55,427 nt of DNA, taken from Sphingomonas sp. BAUL-RG-20F-R05-02 (GTDB lineage Bacteria > Pseudomonadota > Alphaproteobacteria > Sphingomonadales > Sphingomonadaceae). Position 1 is the stretch's first letter. Every line of letters starts with the position of its first letter. The stretch is taken from contig NZ_JAKNQH010000016.1 in assembly GCF_022662305.1 (NCBI RefSeq), positions 1 to 55,427 on the forward strand. The letters are read 5' to 3'. The translations under genes were made by a program, and so were the position numbers. Under the pieces are notes generated by a model. That model had not been told where the DNA came from and made no database searches. It was given only the letters and a program-made list of their open reading frames with translations. Of the stretch, positions 33,599-41,790 are shown in pieces.

Positions 33599-35983
33599 AT
33601 GATGATTGACCGCCGATCCTTTCTGCTGCGTTCGGTCGCAGTCGCCGCGCTCGCCGCCGGCCCGGCCTGCCACGCGGCAGAGGCAGGCGTGCGACGGACG
33701 GGCGTGCGCGGGCTGACATCGGCGATCGAGATCGTGGACGATGTCTACGGCGTGCCGCATATCCGCGCGCAGTCGATCCCCGATGCGTTCTTCGGGCAAG
33801 GCTATGTCGTCGCACGCGACCGGCTGTTCCAGATCGATTTCGGGCATCGCCGCGAACTCGGCCGCATGGCGGAGGCATTCGGCGCGGAGTTCGTGGCGCA
33901 TGACGCGCAGGCCCGGCTGTTCCATTATCGCGGCGATCTCGATGCGGAACTCGCCCGCGTGCCCGCCGATGTGCTCGCCTGCGGCCGCGCGTACATCGCC
34001 GGCATCAACGCGCGCATCGACGAGGTGACGGCGGACCCGACGCTGCTGCCGCTGGAGTACCGTATCCTCGGCGTCGCGCCGATCCGCTGGGATATCCGCG
34101 ACATGGTGCTGGCGCGCGGTGCGGCGTCAGGCAACACCGACGACGAGGTCCGCCGTGCGCAACTCGCAGCGCTCGGGCTGCTCGATCTCGACGCCGTGAT
34201 CGCCCCCTTGATGCCCGCCCACCCGCTCAGCGTGCCGGACGGGCTCGACGTGTCGAAGGTGTCGGACGACGATCTCGGCGTACTGAGGCTCGGGCGGCTG
34301 CCGTTCGGGCCGAACACGCCCGTCACCGATCCCGACGAGCGCTCCGGCCGACTGGAGCGCGCCAATGCCGGCAGCAACGCCTGGACCGTCGCGCCGTCGC
34401 GTACGGCGAGCGGGCGGCCGATCCTCGCCAACGATCCGCATCTCGGCATCGGCGGGTTCGGTCCGCGCCATGTCGCGCACCTCATGGCGCCCGGACTGGA
34501 CGTGATCGGCGGCGGCGCGCCGGGGCTTGCCGGGATCATGCAGGGCCATACCGACCATTTCGCGTTCGGTCGCACCAACTTCCATATCGATCAGGAGGAT
34601 TTGTTCGTCCTCGAACTGCACCCGAGCGACCCCGAACGCTACCGGCATGCAGGACGCTGGGAACGCTTCACCCGCGTCGAGATCAGCATTCCGGTCAAGG
34701 ATGCCGCACCGCATACCGAGGTGCTACGCTACGCGGTGCAAGGCCCGGTCGTGTCGCACGATCCCGCCCGACGCCGCGCCACCGCGATCGCCTCGATCGC
34801 GATGCAACCGGGCGGCGGCGGATCGTTCGCGATGATTGCGATCAACCTCGCGCGGGACTGGGCCGGGTTGCAGGAGGCTTTCAAAATCCACCCTTCGCCC
34901 ACCAACTTCCATTATGCGGACACGGCGGGCAACACCGGCTGGCAGGTTATCGGCTTCATGCCGGTGCGCAAGCGTGGCGAAGGGCTGATGCCGGTGCCCG
35001 GCGACGGTCGCTACGACTGGACGGGGATGCGCGACCACCGCGCGCTGCCACACGAATACAATCCGGCGAAGGGCTGGTTCGCCTCCGCCAATCAGGACAA
35101 TCTGCCGCCGGATTGGCCCGCCGACCGCATACCCGCATTCGATTTCCGCGACCCCTATCGCTACCAACGCGTTGCCGACGTCCTCTCGCACCAGAACCAC
35201 CACACGCTTGCCGACAGCGTTGCGCTTCAGCACGACACGCTCTCCACGCCCGCGCGCCAGCTCGTCGCTTTGCTGCCTGCGGCCGCTTCCGACGCGGCGC
35301 GCCCGGCGGTGACGATGCTGCGCGGCTGGGACTGTCGCCTCGACGCGGCGAGCGGCGCGGCGGCATTGTTCGAGATTTTGTGGCGCGAGCTTGGCCACCG
35401 GATGCTTGACCTGATCGTGCCCGAGCGGGCGAAGGCAATCGTGACGTCGATCGGGCCATCGGTGCTGCTCGGCCTGCTCGCCCACCCCGACGCACGGCTC
35501 GGCGCCGACCCGGCTGCCGCGCGCGATGCGATGTTCGATGCCGCCCTCGTCGCCGCATGGCGCTCGGCCCAGGCGCAGCTCGGCACGGATCCGGCGCAGT
35601 GGCGCTGGGGCACGCTGCATACCTTGCGCATCCAGCACCCGCTCGCGCGCATCCCCGCGATCGCCGCCGCCTTTCCGCCGATCGAGGTCGGTCCGACCGG
35701 CGGCGACAGCTATACCGTGCAGGCGCGCTGGCTCGGCAACGGTCCCGGCTGGTCGGCGGGAGGCGGCGCGAGCTACCTGCAGGTGATCGACGTAGGGGCA
35801 TGGGACAATTCGCTGATGCTCAACCTGCCCGGCCAGTCGAACGACCCGCGCTCGCCGCATTATCAGGATCAGGTCGCGACGTGGAGCGTCGGCCAGCTTC
35901 AGCCGATGCTGTACAGCCGCGCCGCCGTCGCGGCGCACGCGGTCGCCCGCCTCACCCTCACCCCTGAAGGATCCCGACCATGA
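33599..35983 (+). CDS. Penicillin acylase family Ntn-hydrolase, Tat-exported
   Basis: 794 aa from ATG 33599 (AGGAAAG upstream; ATG 33602 equally possible). The leader MMIDRRSFLLRSVAVAALAAG is twin-arginine type. An alpha-chain region is followed by the autoprocessing site NAGSNAWTVAPSRTASG, in which Ser259 becomes the N-terminal nucleophile of the beta chain. ILANDPHL and HTDHFAFGRTN are conserved family segments. Such enzymes deacylate N-acyl amides, including beta-lactams, acyl-homoserine lactones and N-acyl amino acids. Here it starts the plus-strand operon and overlaps the N-acyl-D-amino-acid deacylase gene by 4 bp, so removal of acyl or aminoacyl caps from wall-derived or N-acylated D-amino acid compounds is a reasonable guess. 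Confidence 0.88.
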   Translation: MMIDRRSFLLRSVAVAALAAGPACHAAEAGVRRTGVRGLTSAIEIVDDVYGVPHIRAQSIPDAFFGQGYVVARDRLFQIDFGHRRELGRMAEAFGAEFVAHDAQARLFHYRGDLDAELARVPADVLACGRAYIAGINARIDEVTADPTLLPLEYRILGVAPIRWDIRDMVLARGAASGNTDDEVRRAQLAALGLLDLDAVIAPLMPAHPLSVPDGLDVSKVSDDDLGVLRLGRLPFGPNTPVTDPDERSGRLERANAGSNAWTVAPSRTASGRPILANDPHLGIGGFGPRHVAHLMAPGLDVIGGGAPGLAGIMQGHTDHFAFGRTNFHIDQEDLFVLELHPSDPERYRHAGRWERFTRVEISIPVKDAAPHTEVLRYAVQGPVVSHDPARRRATAIASIAMQPGGGGSFAMIAINLARDWAGLQEAFKIHPSPTNFHYADTAGNTGWQVIGFMPVRKRGEGLMPVPGDGRYDWTGMRDHRALPHEYNPAKGWFASANQDNLPPDWPADRIPAFDFRDPYRYQRVADVLSHQNHHTLADSVALQHDTLSTPARQLVALLPAAASDAARPAVTMLRGWDCRLDAASGAAALFEILWRELGHRMLDLIVPERAKAIVTSIGPSVLLGLLAHPDARLGADPAAARDAMFDAALVAAWRSAQAQLGTDPAQWRWGTLHTLRIQHPLARIPAIAAAFPPIEVGPTGGDSYTVQARWLGNGPGWSAGGGASYLQVIDVGAWDNSLMLNLPGQSNDPRSPHYQDQVATWSVGQLQPMLYSRAAVAAHAVARLTLTPEGSRP

Positions 35984-37569
35984 CACGCCTGCCCATTCTC
36001 GCCGCGCTGCTGCTGGTCGGTGCTGCGCCGTCTACGCTGGCGAAGGTCGATGTCGTGATCCGGGGTGGCACGATCTACACCGGCGCGCAGACCCCGCCGA
36101 TGACCGGACAGGTCGAGATCGCGGGCGACCGCATCGTCTATGTCGGCCCGGCCCGACGCACCGCCGCTGCGAGCGTGATCGACGCAACCGGCAAGATCGT
36201 CGCGCCCGGCCTGATTGACGCGCATACCCACCCGGACACGTACATTCGCTCCAAGGATGCCAAGGCCCGGCTCAACCTGCCGTGGCTCGCGCAGGGCGTA
36301 TCGACCGTCATCACCGGCGTTGACGGTGGCGGCACACCCGACGTGGCGGCGGATGCGCAGACGCTGCAAGCGAGCGGGATCGGTACCAACGTCGTCCCGT
36401 TCGTCGGTTTCGGCGCGATCCGCCAGCGCGTGCTGGGCGAGGCCGATCGTGCCCCCAACCCCGCCGAACTGGCGCAGGAAAAGGCGCTCGCCGCCAAGGG
36501 CATGTGCGAAGGCGCGCTGGGCCTGTCTACGGGTCTGTTCTACGCCCCGCAAAGCTACGCCACCACCGACGAAGTCGCGGCCGTCGCCGCCGAAGCCGGC
36601 AAGCGCGGCGGGCTATACGACACGCACCAGCGCGACGAATCGGATTACACGATCGGCCTGATCGCCAGCACCAAGGAAGCGATCGAGATCGGCCAGCGCG
36701 CGCACATGCCGGTCCATATCGCGCACTTGAAGGCGCTCGGCGTCGATCTGCAAGGCCATGCCCCCGAGCTGATCGCCACCATCGAGGCCGCGCGGGCCGC
36801 CGGACAGGACGTGACGGCGGATCAATATCCCTGGCTTGCCTCCGGCTCCAGCGTGGATGCGTCGCTGGTGCCGCGCTGGGCGGTTGCGGGTGGTTACAAG
36901 GCGATGCTCGCGCGGTTTGCGGACGCCCCGACGCTTGCCCGAATCAAGACCGAGATGACCGAGAACCTGCGCCGTCGCGGCGGCGCGGAGTCGCTGCTGC
37001 TCACCTCCGAGGGCGTACCGTGGACCGGCCGCACGCTCGCACAGATGGCGACGCAGTGGCATGTCTCCCCGATCGACGCCGCGATCCGCATCCTCGAGAC
37101 GCCGGACGCAGCAGGCACCGGCCCCTCCGGCGTCGGCGTTGCCAGCTTCAACATGGCGGACCGCGACGTCGATCTCATCATGAAGCAGCCGTGGGTGGTG
37201 ACCAGTTCGGACGGGTCGGACGGCCACCCGCGCCAATATGCGACCATGCCGCAGAAATACCGGGTGTACGTGCAGCAGCGTAAGGTCATTACGCCGGCCG
37301 AATTCATTCGCCGGTCGAGCGGGCTGACGGCGGACATCTACCGGATCGACCATCGCGGCTATCTGCGCCCCGGCTATTATGCCGACGTGGTGGTGATCGA
37401 CCCCGCCCGCTACGCGCCGCGCGCCGATTATATCCACCCGCGCGTGACGAGCGTCGGGGTGACAGCGCTGTTCGTCAACGGCAAGCTCGCGTTGCGGGAC
37501 AGCGCCGCGACCGGCGTCGCGGCGGGTCGCGTGCTGCTCCGCCCGCGCCCCGCCGGCTGCGGGGCATAG
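35980..37569 (+). CDS. N-acyl-D-amino-acid deacylase (D-aminoacylase, amidohydrolase superfamily)
   Basis: 529 aa with a Sec signal (MTRLPILAALLLVGAAPSTLA), unlike typical cytosolic D-aminoacylases. Metal site elements: His-x-His in LIDAHTHPD, the Cys ligand in GMCEGALGLSTGLFYAP, DTHQRDES, HIAHLKA and VTADQYPW; the catalytic Asp is in TSSDGSDGHPRQ. The Cys ligand and the STGLFYAP segment are diagnostic for the D-aminoacylase/dihydroorotase-like branch. It would hydrolyse N-acyl-D-amino acids (for example N-acyl-D-Glu or N-acyl-D-Ala) in the periplasm, feeding the downstream symporter. Start overlaps the acylase stop by 4 bp. Confidence 0.88.
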   Translation: MTRLPILAALLLVGAAPSTLAKVDVVIRGGTIYTGAQTPPMTGQVEIAGDRIVYVGPARRTAAASVIDATGKIVAPGLIDAHTHPDTYIRSKDAKARLNLPWLAQGVSTVITGVDGGGTPDVAADAQTLQASGIGTNVVPFVGFGAIRQRVLGEADRAPNPAELAQEKALAAKGMCEGALGLSTGLFYAPQSYATTDEVAAVAAEAGKRGGLYDTHQRDESDYTIGLIASTKEAIEIGQRAHMPVHIAHLKALGVDLQGHAPELIATIEAARAAGQDVTADQYPWLASGSSVDASLVPRWAVAGGYKAMLARFADAPTLARIKTEMTENLRRRGGAESLLLTSEGVPWTGRTLAQMATQWHVSPIDAAIRILETPDAAGTGPSGVGVASFNMADRDVDLIMKQPWVVTSSDGSDGHPRQYATMPQKYRVYVQQRKVITPAEFIRRSSGLTADIYRIDHRGYLRPGYYADVVVIDPARYAPRADYIHPRVTSVGVTALFVNGKLALRDSAATGVAAGRVLLRPRPAGCGA

Positions 37570-37619
37570 CCGGCGGTTATGACCTGCCCCGCGCGTGTTA
37601 GTTGGCGGATCGGCGCGCG

Positions 37620-37629
37620 GGTGTACACC
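37620..37629. promoter_or_regulatory. 10-bp palindrome in the gap before dgcN
   Basis: GGTGTACACC is a perfect dyad 33 bp upstream of the dgcN ATG in the only sizeable gap (92 bp) of this plus-strand gene run. It could mark an internal promoter/operator so that dgcN-dgcA and the symporter can be expressed apart from the two exported hydrolases. Chance occurrence is possible at this length. Confidence 0.25.
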
Positions 37630-37661
37630 GGACGCACCACCCCGTTTCCCACAGGACCGCG

Positions 37662-38699
37662 ATGATCCCCGGACCCTTCCTGCTCTATCTCGGGCACTCC
37701 GACGACGATGTCGGCATCAAGACCTCGCGCGGGCTCGCCGCCTTCCGCCGTGATGACTGCGTGGGCGAATGGCGACACGACGATTGCCCGCTCACGCTCG
37801 GCCTGCCGCGCATGGACGCCGCCGCCGGACATGCGGCAGGCGCACGCACGCTGGTGCTCGGCATCGCCAATGCGGGCGGTCGGTTGGAGGAAGCGCTGAT
37901 CGCGGACGCGCTGCTCGCCATCGCTGAGGGCATGCACGTCGCCTCCGGTCTTCATCAGCGGCTGCGCGACGAACCCCGGCTGGTGACTACCGCAGCGCAG
38001 GCGGGCGTGCAGTTGTTCGACGTGCGCGATCCCCCGGCGACGCTCCCGGTCGGCACCGGCAAGCGCCGCGCGGGCAAGCGTCTGCTCACCGTCGGCACCG
38101 ACTGTTCGGTCGGCAAGATGTACGCCACGCTGAGCATGCGCGACGCCTTGCAGCGCCGAGGCGTCACCGCCGATTTTCGCGCTACGGGGCAGACCGGCAT
38201 CCTGATCGCCGGCGAGGGCGTGCCGCTCGACGCGGTGGTGGCCGATTTCATCTCGGGCGCGATCGAGATGCTCACCCCGCCGCGCAACGACGATGGCTGG
38301 GATCTGATCGAGGGCCAGGGATCGCTGTTCCACCCCTCCTTCGCCGGCGTGTCGACCGGCCTGCTCCACGGCGCGCAAGCCGCGGCGATCGTGCTGTGCC
38401 ACGATCCCTCGCGCGCGCGCATGCGCGGGCTGCCGCATTACCAGCTTCCCGATCTTGCCGAATGCCTCGCCGCCAACCTCCAGGTCGCGCGGCTCACCAG
38501 CCCGGATGTGCAGGCGGTCGGCATCGCGCTCAACACGGTCAAGCTGGATGAGGATACCGCGCGCCGGCTGTGTGCCACGACCGGTGACGCACTCGGCCTG
38601 CCATGTACCGACCCATATCGCTTCGGCGCCGAGCCGATCGTTGATAGGCTGCTGCAATGCTTCGCACCCTCGACGCCCGCCACGACCGCTTCGGCCTGA
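37662..38699 (+). CDS. dgcN: DUF1611 protein, DgcN-type (D-glutamate N-acetyltransferase)
   Basis: 345 aa from ATG 37662, with AGGA 6 nt upstream. The C-terminal DUF1611 domain has a P-loop-like GTDCSVGKMYATL near residue 150, followed by ATGQTGILIAGEGVPLDAV and LIEGQGSLFHPSFAGVS, all typical. Members next to the enolase DgcA have been described as D-Glu N-acetyltransferases that open a D-glutamate catabolic route through N-acetyl-D-Glu. Here it overlaps dgcA by 43 bp and sits in a wall-salvage cluster, where D-Glu is an expected product. An older view links DUF1611 to dipeptide metabolism with Ala-Glu epimerases; context fits both. Confidence 0.82.
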   Translation: MIPGPFLLYLGHSDDDVGIKTSRGLAAFRRDDCVGEWRHDDCPLTLGLPRMDAAAGHAAGARTLVLGIANAGGRLEEALIADALLAIAEGMHVASGLHQRLRDEPRLVTTAAQAGVQLFDVRDPPATLPVGTGKRRAGKRLLTVGTDCSVGKMYATLSMRDALQRRGVTADFRATGQTGILIAGEGVPLDAVVADFISGAIEMLTPPRNDDGWDLIEGQGSLFHPSFAGVSTGLLHGAQAAAIVLCHDPSRARMRGLPHYQLPDLAECLAANLQVARLTSPDVQAVGIALNTVKLDEDTARRLCATTGDALGLPCTDPYRFGAEPIVDRLLQCFAPSTPATTASA

Positions 38700-39649
38700 G
38701 CGCGCCCTTCCGCATCGCGCGGGGCGTGAAGACGGCGGCGGATGTCGTCACCGTCACCGTGCGCCAGGGCGACCTCATCGGGCGCGGCGAAGGCGTACCC
38801 TACCCGCGCTATGGCGAGACGATCGTGGATGCGCTCGAGCAGATCGCCGCCGCCACCGACGCGATCGAGGCGGGTGCAAGTCGGGATGATCTTGGCGCGC
38901 TGCTCACGGCGGGCGCTGCGCGCAATGCGGTGGACTGCGCGCTGTGGGATTTGGAGGCACGCCTCGCCGGCACCACCGTCGCCGCACTCGCCGGGGTGGC
39001 CGCACCCACCCCGGTTGCCTCGGCGATCACCATCGCGATCGACACGCCCAATGCCATGGCCGCCGCTGCGGCTCGCGCCGCGCGCGTGCCGCTCCTCAAG
39101 GTGAAGGTCGATCGCGGGAGCGCGGCCGATCAGATCGCCGCCGTCCGCGCCGCCGCGCCGCACCCGCGCCTGATCGTCGACCCCAACGAAAGCTGGACGA
39201 TCGCCGAGTTGGAACGCTGGCACGATCTGCTGGTCGAGCACCGTGTCGACCTGCTCGAACAACCGCTGCCGGCGGGCGAGGATGCAGCGCTGGCGGGCTT
39301 CGCCAGCCGGGTGCCGTTGTGCGCGGATGAGTCGCTCCACACCCGCGCCGATCTGGCTGGGCTTACCGACCGATACCAATACGTCAACATCAAGCTCGAC
39401 AAGACCGGCGGGCTGACCGAGGCGCTCGCGCTCGCCGATGCGGCACGCGCGCGCGGCTTCGAGCTGATGGTCGGCTGCATGGTGTGCTCCTCGCTCGGCA
39501 TCGCGCCGGCGATGCTGCTTGCCGGCAACGCCGCGTTCGTCGATCTCGACGGCCCGCTGTGGCTGAGCGAGGACCGACCAGGTAGGGTGATCGACCGTGA
39601 CGGCGTACTCGACCCGCCGCAGCCCGGCTTCTGGGGCGCAGCCGCTTGA
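38657..39649 (+). CDS. dgcA: Enolase-superfamily racemase: DgcA (N-acetyl-D-Glu) or L-Ala-D/L-Glu epimerase
   Basis: 330 aa, MLE/dipeptide-epimerase subgroup. The catalytic lysine pair is KVK in VPLLKVKVDRG and the second acid/base Lys is in NIKLDKTGGLTEAL; metal ligands are Asp in LIVDPNESW, Glu in DLLEQPLP and Asp in PLCADESLH. The C-terminal MVGCMVCSSLGIAPA is the specificity segment of Ala-Glu epimerases. Two activities are possible: epimerisation of L-Ala-D-Glu to L-Ala-L-Glu, as in murein peptide catabolism, or racemisation of N-acetyl-D-Glu made by DgcN. The tight overlap with dgcN favours the second. Both lead to L-glutamate. Confidence 0.87.
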   Translation: MLRTLDARHDRFGLSAPFRIARGVKTAADVVTVTVRQGDLIGRGEGVPYPRYGETIVDALEQIAAATDAIEAGASRDDLGALLTAGAARNAVDCALWDLEARLAGTTVAALAGVAAPTPVASAITIAIDTPNAMAAAAARAARVPLLKVKVDRGSAADQIAAVRAAAPHPRLIVDPNESWTIAELERWHDLLVEHRVDLLEQPLPAGEDAALAGFASRVPLCADESLHTRADLAGLTDRYQYVNIKLDKTGGLTEALALADAARARGFELMVGCMVCSSLGIAPAMLLAGNAAFVDLDGPLWLSEDRPGRVIDRDGVLDPPQPGFWGAAA

Positions 39650-40893
39650 GCATCGTGCGCCGCTGGTTTGCCGTACCATTGTGGCAACGCGTGATCGGCG
39701 GGCTGGTGCTGGGCGTGATCCTCGGTGCGGCATGGCCCGCCGGCGCGGACGCCATTGCCATCGTCGGCGATCTGTTCGTGCGGCTGATCCGGATGCTGGT
39801 CGTGCCCGTCGTACTGGTGACGATCGCCGCCGGCATCGCCGCGCTCGGCGATCCGCGCCGGCTCGGGGCGATCGGCGGGCGCACGGTGCTGGTGTTCGCG
39901 TTCACCACCATCGTCGCCGTGACGATCGGCATGGCGACCGGGTTGCTCGTCCGCCCCGGAGCGGGCGTCGTGCTGGCCGGCGTCGCGCCACATGCGCTCG
40001 GGCCCACCGTGTCCGCCGCCGATCAGTTGCGCGACATCATTCCCGTTAACATCATCGACGCGCTTGCACAGGGCAACATGCTCGCCGTCATCTTCACCGC
40101 CGTCCTGCTTGGCACCGGCGCGGTGGCGGCGGGGGAAGCCGGGCGGCCGGTGGTGGCGCTGTTCGAAGGGCTTGCCGCCGTACTGCTCCACATCGTGCGG
40201 ATCGTCATGGAGGTGACCCCGTTCGGCGTGCTCGCGCTGATCGCGCGCGCGGTGGCGAGCGGTGGTGCTGCAGTGTTCGTCAACATCGGCGCGCTGGCGC
40301 TGTGCGTCGTCATCGCTTCGCTGGTGCAGATGCTGTTCCACGGCGCACTGATCGCGTTCATCGCGCGACTGTCGCCGCTGGGCTTCTTTCGCGGCATCCT
40401 CGATGCGCTGGTGGTCGGCTTCTCCACCGCATCCTCCTCGGCGACGCTGCCGGTCGGCCTGCGCGTGGCGGAGGACAATCTCGGCATCGCCTCTTCGGTT
40501 GCAGGCACGGTGCTGCCGCTCGGCACGAGCATCGGCAAGGACGGCACCGCGATGTACGTCGGCCTGATGGGTCAGTTCGCGCTTCAGGCGCTCGGCATCG
40601 CGCCCGATGGCGGCATGCTGGTCGTCATGCTGCTGACCGGCGCGCTCGCCGCGTTCGGCACCGCGCCGGTGCCCTCCGCCTCGCTGTTCATGCTGGCGGC
40701 GATGCTGTCGGCAGTGGGTGTAGCGCCCGAGCAGACCGCGCTGGTCGTCGGCCTCGTGCTGCCGTTCGACCGGTTGCTCGACATGACGCGCACCACGCCC
40801 TCCGTCTCCGCCAACCTCACCGTCGCCACGCTGGTGGCGCGCCGCGCGGGCGCGCTCGACACGGCGGTGTTCGCCGCGCGGGCACCCGGCTAG
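39646..40893 (+). CDS. Dicarboxylate/amino acid:cation symporter (DAACS family)
   Basis: 415 aa starting at a TTG that overlaps the dgcA stop (TTGA); a GTG at 39655 is the alternative. Eight TM helices plus re-entrant loops are apparent. The HP1 motif STASSSATLPV and the TM7 segment PLGTSIGKDGTAMY match glutamate/aspartate transporters, with GKDG in place of the common NMDG of the sodium-binding site, so ion coupling or substrate may differ from GltP. In this operon D-Glu, N-acetyl-Glu or Ala-Glu-type anions are the likely cargo, brought in after periplasmic hydrolysis. Confidence 0.88.
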   Translation: MSIVRRWFAVPLWQRVIGGLVLGVILGAAWPAGADAIAIVGDLFVRLIRMLVVPVVLVTIAAGIAALGDPRRLGAIGGRTVLVFAFTTIVAVTIGMATGLLVRPGAGVVLAGVAPHALGPTVSAADQLRDIIPVNIIDALAQGNMLAVIFTAVLLGTGAVAAGEAGRPVVALFEGLAAVLLHIVRIVMEVTPFGVLALIARAVASGGAAVFVNIGALALCVVIASLVQMLFHGALIAFIARLSPLGFFRGILDALVVGFSTASSSATLPVGLRVAEDNLGIASSVAGTVLPLGTSIGKDGTAMYVGLMGQFALQALGIAPDGGMLVVMLLTGALAAFGTAPVPSASLFMLAAMLSAVGVAPEQTALVVGLVLPFDRLLDMTRTTPSVSANLTVATLVARRAGALDTAVFAARAPG

Positions 40894-40905
40894 GGTGGCG
40901 CGCTG

Positions 40906-41790
40906 ATGAACCTGCGCCATATCGAGATCTTCCACGCCGTCTACGTCAACGGCTCGGTCAGCGCCGCCGCGCGCGCGTTGAACGTGTCGCAGCCGTCCGT
41001 TTCCAAGACGCTGCGCCACGCCGAATCCCTGCTCGGCTTTGAACTCTTCCAGCGCAGTGCCGGCCGCATGGTGCCGACCGAGGATGCGCACGCGATGTTC
41101 GGCGACGTCGCCGACATTCAGGAACGCGTGCGGGCGCTGCGCGAGGCCGGGCGCAACCTGCGCACCGGCGGCGGCGCGACGCTGCGCATCTCCGCGTTGC
41201 CGAGCCTCGCCTTGAGCGCGCTGCCCACCGCCGTGTCGCGCTTCCTCAAGACGCATCCGGGCGTGCGCTTCGATCTCCAGACGGTCCACCACGACGATGT
41301 GCTGCGCAAGCTGTACGAGCGGGAGACCGAGATCGCGATCGGCTATCAGGCACCGCGCGGCGCGCCGCTCGGACAAATCTGGCTTGGCGAGGGCGAGCTG
41401 GTGATGCTCTACAACGAAGCCGAGCTACCGGATGCGCCGCCCCGGCTGGACCTGGGCGAGCTTGCCGGCAAACCGTTCATCACGCTCGCTGCGAGTGGCC
41501 CGGTCGGCCACCTGTTCACCACCGAGGTCGAGCGGATCGGGCTGGAGCTGGACGAGATCGTCTCCGCGCGTACCTTCTACATCGCGGCGGCGCTGGTGCG
41601 CACGGGCGTGGGGATGACGGTGGTGGACAACCTCACCGCCGAGGCGTGTCTTGCCCCCGGCATGGCGATGCGCCCGCTCAAACCCTCGCTGACGTTCGAC
41701 ATCAATGCGATGCACCTGCTCGACCGGCCGCCGAGCGCGCTGGCGAGTGATTTCCTGGCGGTGCTCGGCACCGTGATCGAGGCCCCATGA
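40906..41790 (+). CDS. LysR-type transcriptional regulator of the D-Glu/peptide operon
   Basis: 294 aa. N-terminal winged helix-turn-helix (MNLRHIEIFHAVYVNGSVSA, SQPSVSKTLRHAESLLGFEL) and a periplasmic-binding-like effector domain. It is embedded in the operon, 12 bp after the symporter gene and 4 bp overlapping dacB, so it would be expressed with its targets. The tandem CATA-N9-TATG boxes at 33477-33520 are its most likely binding site. The effector could be D-Glu, N-acetyl-Glu or a wall peptide, which is inference. Confidence 0.88.
   Translation: MNLRHIEIFHAVYVNGSVSAAARALNVSQPSVSKTLRHAESLLGFELFQRSAGRMVPTEDAHAMFGDVADIQERVRALREAGRNLRTGGGATLRISALPSLALSALPTAVSRFLKTHPGVRFDLQTVHHDDVLRKLYERETEIAIGYQAPRGAPLGQIWLGEGELVMLYNEAELPDAPPRLDLGELAGKPFITLAASGPVGHLFTTEVERIGLELDEIVSARTFYIAAALVRTGVGMTVVDNLTAEACLAPGMAMRPLKPSLTFDINAMHLLDRPPSALASDFLAVLGTVIEAP

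Noticed and set aside
39130..41376. 748-aa minus-strand open frame opposite dgcA, symporter and lysR
   Set aside because: Crosses three well-supported plus-strand genes and has no recognisable domain.
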